A stretch of 43,754 nucleotides of DNA from an uncultured Clostridia bacterium. GTDB taxonomy: Bacteria > Bacillota > Clostridia > Oscillospirales > Acutalibacteraceae. Under the pieces are notes generated by a model. It did no database searches. It had not been told where the DNA came from and was given only the letters and a program-made list of their open reading frames with translations. Where the stretch lies: positions 1 through 43,754 of the forward strand of contig CAMFZJ010000001.1 of NCBI GenBank assembly GCA_946004305.1. The letters run 5' to 3'. This document shows, one piece after another, positions 41,413-43,754 of the stretch. The position numbers and the translations under genes were made by a program. Numbering within the stretch: the first letter of the stretch is position 1; the number at the start of each line of letters is the position of its first letter.

Positions 41413-41619
41413 ATGGAACTAAAAATGTTAAGTTTTCCAAGTGGAATAAGAATGGTATTTTGTGAGGATACAGAAAATTTTGTTGTCACAGATGTAGAAA
41501 CCGAAACAATGAGAGCAGAGTTTATCTATTTGGGAAAAGATGATAGCATTGACAACTACAAGGCAATCGATAGAAATACACCTGTTCCTGAACAAACAGA
41601 AAGCGAGGAAACATTATGA
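41413..41619 (+). CDS. small acidic tail-module protein
   Basis: The protein has 68 aa with AGGAGG before ATG. It is beta-rich at first (FPSGIRMVFCEDTENFVV) and acidic at the end (PEQTESEETL). It lies between the LRR gene and the holin with a 4-base overlap into the latter. No family is recognised. Confidence 0.6.
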   Translation: MELKMLSFPSGIRMVFCEDTENFVVTDVETETMRAEFIYLGKDDSIDNYKAIDRNTPVPEQTESEETL

Positions 41620-42047
41620 AAGAATTAATTAGCACCGCTATTGGTGTTGTAGGAAGTTTTATTGCCGGACTTTTCGGCGGATGGAGTACAGGCATGGCGA
41701 CATTATTAATCTTTATGGCAGTTGACTATTTAACAGGCTTAATCTGTGCAGGGGTTTTTAAGTCCTCAGCAAAATCAAAAAGCGGTGGACTTGAAAGCCG
41801 AGCCGGCTGGAAAGGACTGTGCCGTAAAGGTGTTACAATCCTAATAGTGCTTGTTGCTTATAGGCTTGATTTACTTATTGGCACAAACTACATAAGAGAT
41901 GCAGTTGTTATTGCCTTTTGTGCTAACGAATTAATCTCAATCGTTGAGAATTGCGGACTTATGGGTTTACCGTTGCCTAAGCCTATAATTAAGGCTATTG
42001 ATGTATTAAAAAACAAAACAGAAAAGGATGATGAGGAAAATGAGTAA
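41616..42047 (+). CDS. phage holin
   Basis: The protein has 143 aa. Its N-terminal hydrophobic stretch is VGSFIAGLFGGW. MATLLIFMAVDYLTGLICAG carries the MxxDYLTG pattern of toxin-secretion/phage-lysis (holin 4 family) proteins; two further spans follow. The KSKSGGLESRAGWKG loop is also typical. An acidic cytoplasmic tail ends the protein. It forms membrane holes for the endolysin that follows. Confidence 0.92.
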   Translation: MKELISTAIGVVGSFIAGLFGGWSTGMATLLIFMAVDYLTGLICAGVFKSSAKSKSGGLESRAGWKGLCRKGVTILIVLVAYRLDLLIGTNYIRDAVVIAFCANELISIVENCGLMGLPLPKPIIKAIDVLKNKTEKDDEENE

Positions 42048-42840
42048 TTCAAAACTTGTTAATTACAAAAAGCTATCACCATATAATAGTGGTCGCCGAA
42101 CTCACAAGATTGATACAGTATCAATCCATTGTGTTGTCGGTCAAATGTCTGCGTTAAGTTTAGGTTATGAATTTTCAAAACCATTTAAAAATGCTTCATC
42201 AAATTATGGTATAGGATATGATGGCGAAATCGGTTGTTATGTAAATGAGGATTCTGTAAGTTGGTGTACATCTTCACAAGAAAATGATAACAGAGCCGTT
42301 ACAATCGAAGTAGCTTCTGATACATTTGCTCCGTATAAAGTTACAAATAAAGCTTATAAGTCGCTTATAACACTTCTAGCTGATATTTGTATTCGTAACA
42401 ATATTAAAGAATTGAAGTGGAAAGCTGACAAGAGCTTAATCGGTCAAGTTGATAAGCAGAATATGACTGTACACAGATGGTTTAATCCGGGAAAGTCTTG
42501 CCCCGGCGATTATCTATATAATCTTCATGGACAGATTGCCAAAGAAGTAAACGAAAGAATTAACTGTGGCTTTAAGATTGGCAAAAAGGTTCGTTTCACC
42601 AAAAATAAGAACATCTACAAGGCAGACTGCAAGACTAGGGTTAAATATAGCTCACTAAACAAAAATTGGAAGGCAAAATCACACAAGGGTATAACAGGTA
42701 AAGCTGTATTTGATAAAGGAGAAACAGCAATTTTGAAAGCTATTGAACACAAAAACGGCAAAGTGTTCGGTGTGTTCGGTGGCAAGAATTATAGAATATT
42801 GCTCGTTGACAAAAAAGGCAAGAAAACCGGAAAACAGTAA
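42040..42840 (+). CDS. N-acetylmuramoyl-L-alanine amidase endolysin
   Basis: The ATG at 42040 (MSNSKLVNYKKLSPYNS) is preferred because this start is typical of the family; ATG 42028 has no spacer to its site. The protein has 266 aa, with a zinc amidase (Amidase_2-like) domain over 1-180. Zinc ligands are H30 (SIHCVVG), H145 (TVHRWFNPG) and C154 (KSCPGDYL), with E90 nearby. The C-terminal 80 residues are basic (KIGKKVRFTKNKN) and likely an SH3-like wall-binding part. It cleaves peptidoglycan at lysis. Confidence 0.95.
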   Translation: MSNSKLVNYKKLSPYNSGRRTHKIDTVSIHCVVGQMSALSLGYEFSKPFKNASSNYGIGYDGEIGCYVNEDSVSWCTSSQENDNRAVTIEVASDTFAPYKVTNKAYKSLITLLADICIRNNIKELKWKADKSLIGQVDKQNMTVHRWFNPGKSCPGDYLYNLHGQIAKEVNERINCGFKIGKKVRFTKNKNIYKADCKTRVKYSSLNKNWKAKSHKGITGKAVFDKGETAILKAIEHKNGKVFGVFGGKNYRILLVDKKGKKTGKQ

Positions 42841-42865
42841 TAAGCGATTTATCAGTAAATTAAAA

Positions 42866-42906
42866 TCCCCACTTACTCTGATTGAGTAGGTGGGGAGATT
42901 ATTTTT
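42866..42906 (+). terminator. terminator of the late operon
   Basis: CCCCACTTACTC (42867-42878) pairs with GAGTAGGTGGGG (42884-42895) with one G-T pair, then AGATTATTTTTT. It ends the lysis operon where it meets the convergent minus-strand cassette and may serve both strands. Confidence 0.9.
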
Positions 42907-43262
42907 TAGAAATAAAAACTTATTCTGACATTTTCGTTATAAACATCGTGGAACTCTGATTCAAGAGCTTTAATTTGATATTTATTTAATTTTTTCAAAT
43001 CATCAAATGTCATATCATATTTATTTAATATTTTTTCAATTTTTTCTTTTTTAGTCAATATTTCAACTTTTTCATCTACTAAGTCATAAACGGAGCAGTC
43101 AAGAGCTTTGCAAATTTTATCAAGAGTACCCCATTTTATAGAATTCAAGTGCCTAACTTCTCTTTCAATGTCAGAAATGTACTGCTTAGCACAACCGACT
43201 TCATCAGCCAGTTGCTGTTGTGTCAAGCCTCTAAGATTTCTTATTTTTTTCAAATTGTTCAT
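42906..43262 (-). CDS. XRE-family HTH regulator near attR
   Basis: The protein has 118 aa, starting with ATG 43262 after a minus-strand AAGGTAT. The HTH is at residues 14-33 (TQQQLADEVGCAKQYISDIE), followed by IKWGTLDKICKALDCSVYDL. The second half is helical and charged, without a peptidase domain. It is transcribed leftward in a two-gene cassette with its own promoter, away from the phage's main repressor. It could control the cassette or affect host genes. Confidence 0.85.
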   Translation of the reverse strand: MNNLKKIRNLRGLTQQQLADEVGCAKQYISDIEREVRHLNSIKWGTLDKICKALDCSVYDLVDEKVEILTKKEKIEKILNKYDMTFDDLKKLNKYQIKALESEFHDVYNENVRISFYF

Positions 43263-43284
43263 TTTAATATACCTTATTCAAAAA

Positions 43285-43547
43285 TTTAGGATTTTCCTTT
43301 ACCTTATATAATTTCATATCCACAAATTTCAAATTCATCTTCGTCAATTTCTCTGTATTGAGGATACAGACGGTGTTCAGAATCAATTTCGAAGTATTCG
43401 CCGTTCCAAAACTCATCTCCGTACTGTTCGAACCATTCACCGAGAGCGTTAATATCGTCTTGAGTTGCGTTTGGATTTAATGCATTGTTTTTTAATTCAT
43501 TGTAGTCGTACATGATTTTTCCTTTCCGGTGTTTAGGATTTTCCTTT
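43285..43547. repeat. 16-bp direct repeat in the leaders of both minus-strand genes
   Basis: TTTAGGATTTTCCTTT occurs at 43285-43300 and 43532-43547, 22 and 18 bases before the two starts. Read on the minus strand it contains the palindrome AGGAAAATCCT. Its matched position before both genes suggests a shared regulatory site, possibly for the XRE protein. Confidence 0.55.
43304..43513 (-). CDS. small acidic protein of the attR cassette
   Basis: The protein has 69 aa with GGAAAGGAAAAATC before ATG 43513. It is strongly acidic: DINALGEWFEQYGDEFWNG, then EIDEDEFEICGYEII. This family is common and uncharacterised in gut mobile elements. Acidic small proteins near mobile-element ends can be DNA mimics (anti-restriction or anti-CRISPR), but the sequence only shows the charge. 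It is the first gene of the minus-strand cassette. Confidence 0.65.
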   Translation of the reverse strand: MYDYNELKNNALNPNATQDDINALGEWFEQYGDEFWNGEYFEIDSEHRLYPQYREIDEDEFEICGYEII

Positions 43548-43563
43548 CCTTATCTTTGACTAT

Positions 43564-43592
43564 ATTATAACACAAAAATATGAATTTGTAAA
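43564..43592 (-). promoter_or_regulatory. promoter of the attR cassette
   Basis: On the minus strand TTTACA (43587-43592), 17 bases, TATAAT (43564-43569). Near-consensus boxes and a start about 45 bases before the acidic-protein gene imply expression in the lysogen. Confidence 0.8.
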
Positions 43593-43674
43593 CTATAAAT
43601 GTTACTTTTTTAAATAAAATTATGCACAAATGTTATGTATGTTTTTTGTGCATATTTACAAAACATTACATTAT

Positions 43675-43709
43675 AAAACTATAACATTTTGGAATACGCA
43701 CCTCCATAC
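43675..43709. other. attR: phage P arm plus core ACCTCCATAC
   Basis: The left arm (43675-43696) is the inverted counterpart of 8054-8075. The core is 43700-43709. Host sequence resumes at 43710; the 45 bases left in the window hold no recognisable gene. Confidence 0.85.
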
Positions 43710-43754
43710 TGTGTGATAATTATTTTAGCAAGCTTTGGGTTTGGATTTTTGATA

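Larger units (their letters stand above)
8047..43709. mobile_element. complete siphovirus-type prophage (about 35.7 kb)
   Basis: Both ends carry the direct repeat ACCTCCATAC (8047-8056 and 43700-43709). Between them lie integrase, repressor/Cro, replication, terminase (PBSX-type), portal, capsid, tail, holin and endolysin genes in canonical order. All structural modules look intact except one frameshift behind the MuF protein. A tape measure of 903 residues predicts a tail of roughly 130-140 nm using the usual 0.15 nm per residue. Ends 8047 and 43709 count the repeat once on each side. Confidence 0.9.

Noticed and set aside
1..43754. tRNA or rRNA genes
   Set aside because: No cloverleaf with the expected T-loop and acceptor pattern was seen by eye on either strand, and attB is not a tRNA 3' end.

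Overview
The window looks like DNA of a low-GC gut Clostridia (Oscillospiraceae/Ruminococcus-like) bacterium. This rests on the AT-rich coding bias, strong AGGAGG ribosome binding sites, many serine recombinases and the protein families seen. The genus is inference.

Left part (1-8046): a host-side island. It opens with a compact three-gene cluster: an HTH-like protein, a 213-aa protein of unknown function, and a large DEAD/DEAH helicase with a C-terminal SprT-like metallopeptidase. A strong terminator follows. Next come a Cys-rich protein on the minus strand, a remnant of a larger replication-type protein, a MITE-like inverted-repeat element, and a large serine recombinase. The cluster has the look of a defence operon, but no known system was recognised.

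Main part (8047-43709): a complete siphovirus-type prophage of about 35.7 kb. Its ends are defined by a 10-bp direct repeat (attL 8047-8056, attR 43700-43709). Joining the two phage-side flanks rebuilds an attP of about 54 bp with 22-bp inverted arms (18/22 identical), directly abutting the stop codon of a serine integrase. From left to right the prophage has: integrase; a membrane zinc-ribbon/OB-like cargo gene; an immunity region (ImmA-like protein, repressor, operators, Cro-like protein); small early genes; a recombination/replication module (SbcC-like ATPase, OB-like protein, PD-(D/E)XK nuclease, SSB, ERCC4-type nuclease, replication initiator with an internal origin-like palindrome array); a ParB-like/PAPS-reductase-like pair; a second (tyrosine) recombinase; a run of small Cys-rich proteins; an ArpU-like late regulator followed by a candidate late promoter; terminases, portal, MuF-type minor capsid protein, scaffold and capsid; head-tail connectors, tail tube, chaperones, tape measure, tail tip, beta-helix fibre and an LRR receptor-binding candidate; holin and amidase; and a two-gene minus-strand cassette with its own promoter beside attR.

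The last 45 bases (43710-43754) are host DNA again. The most notable points are the helicase-peptidase operon, the reconstructed att sites, the frameshifted metallopeptidase domain behind the MuF protein, the palindromic origin inside the replication gene, and the independently controlled cargo cassettes inserted between structural genes.
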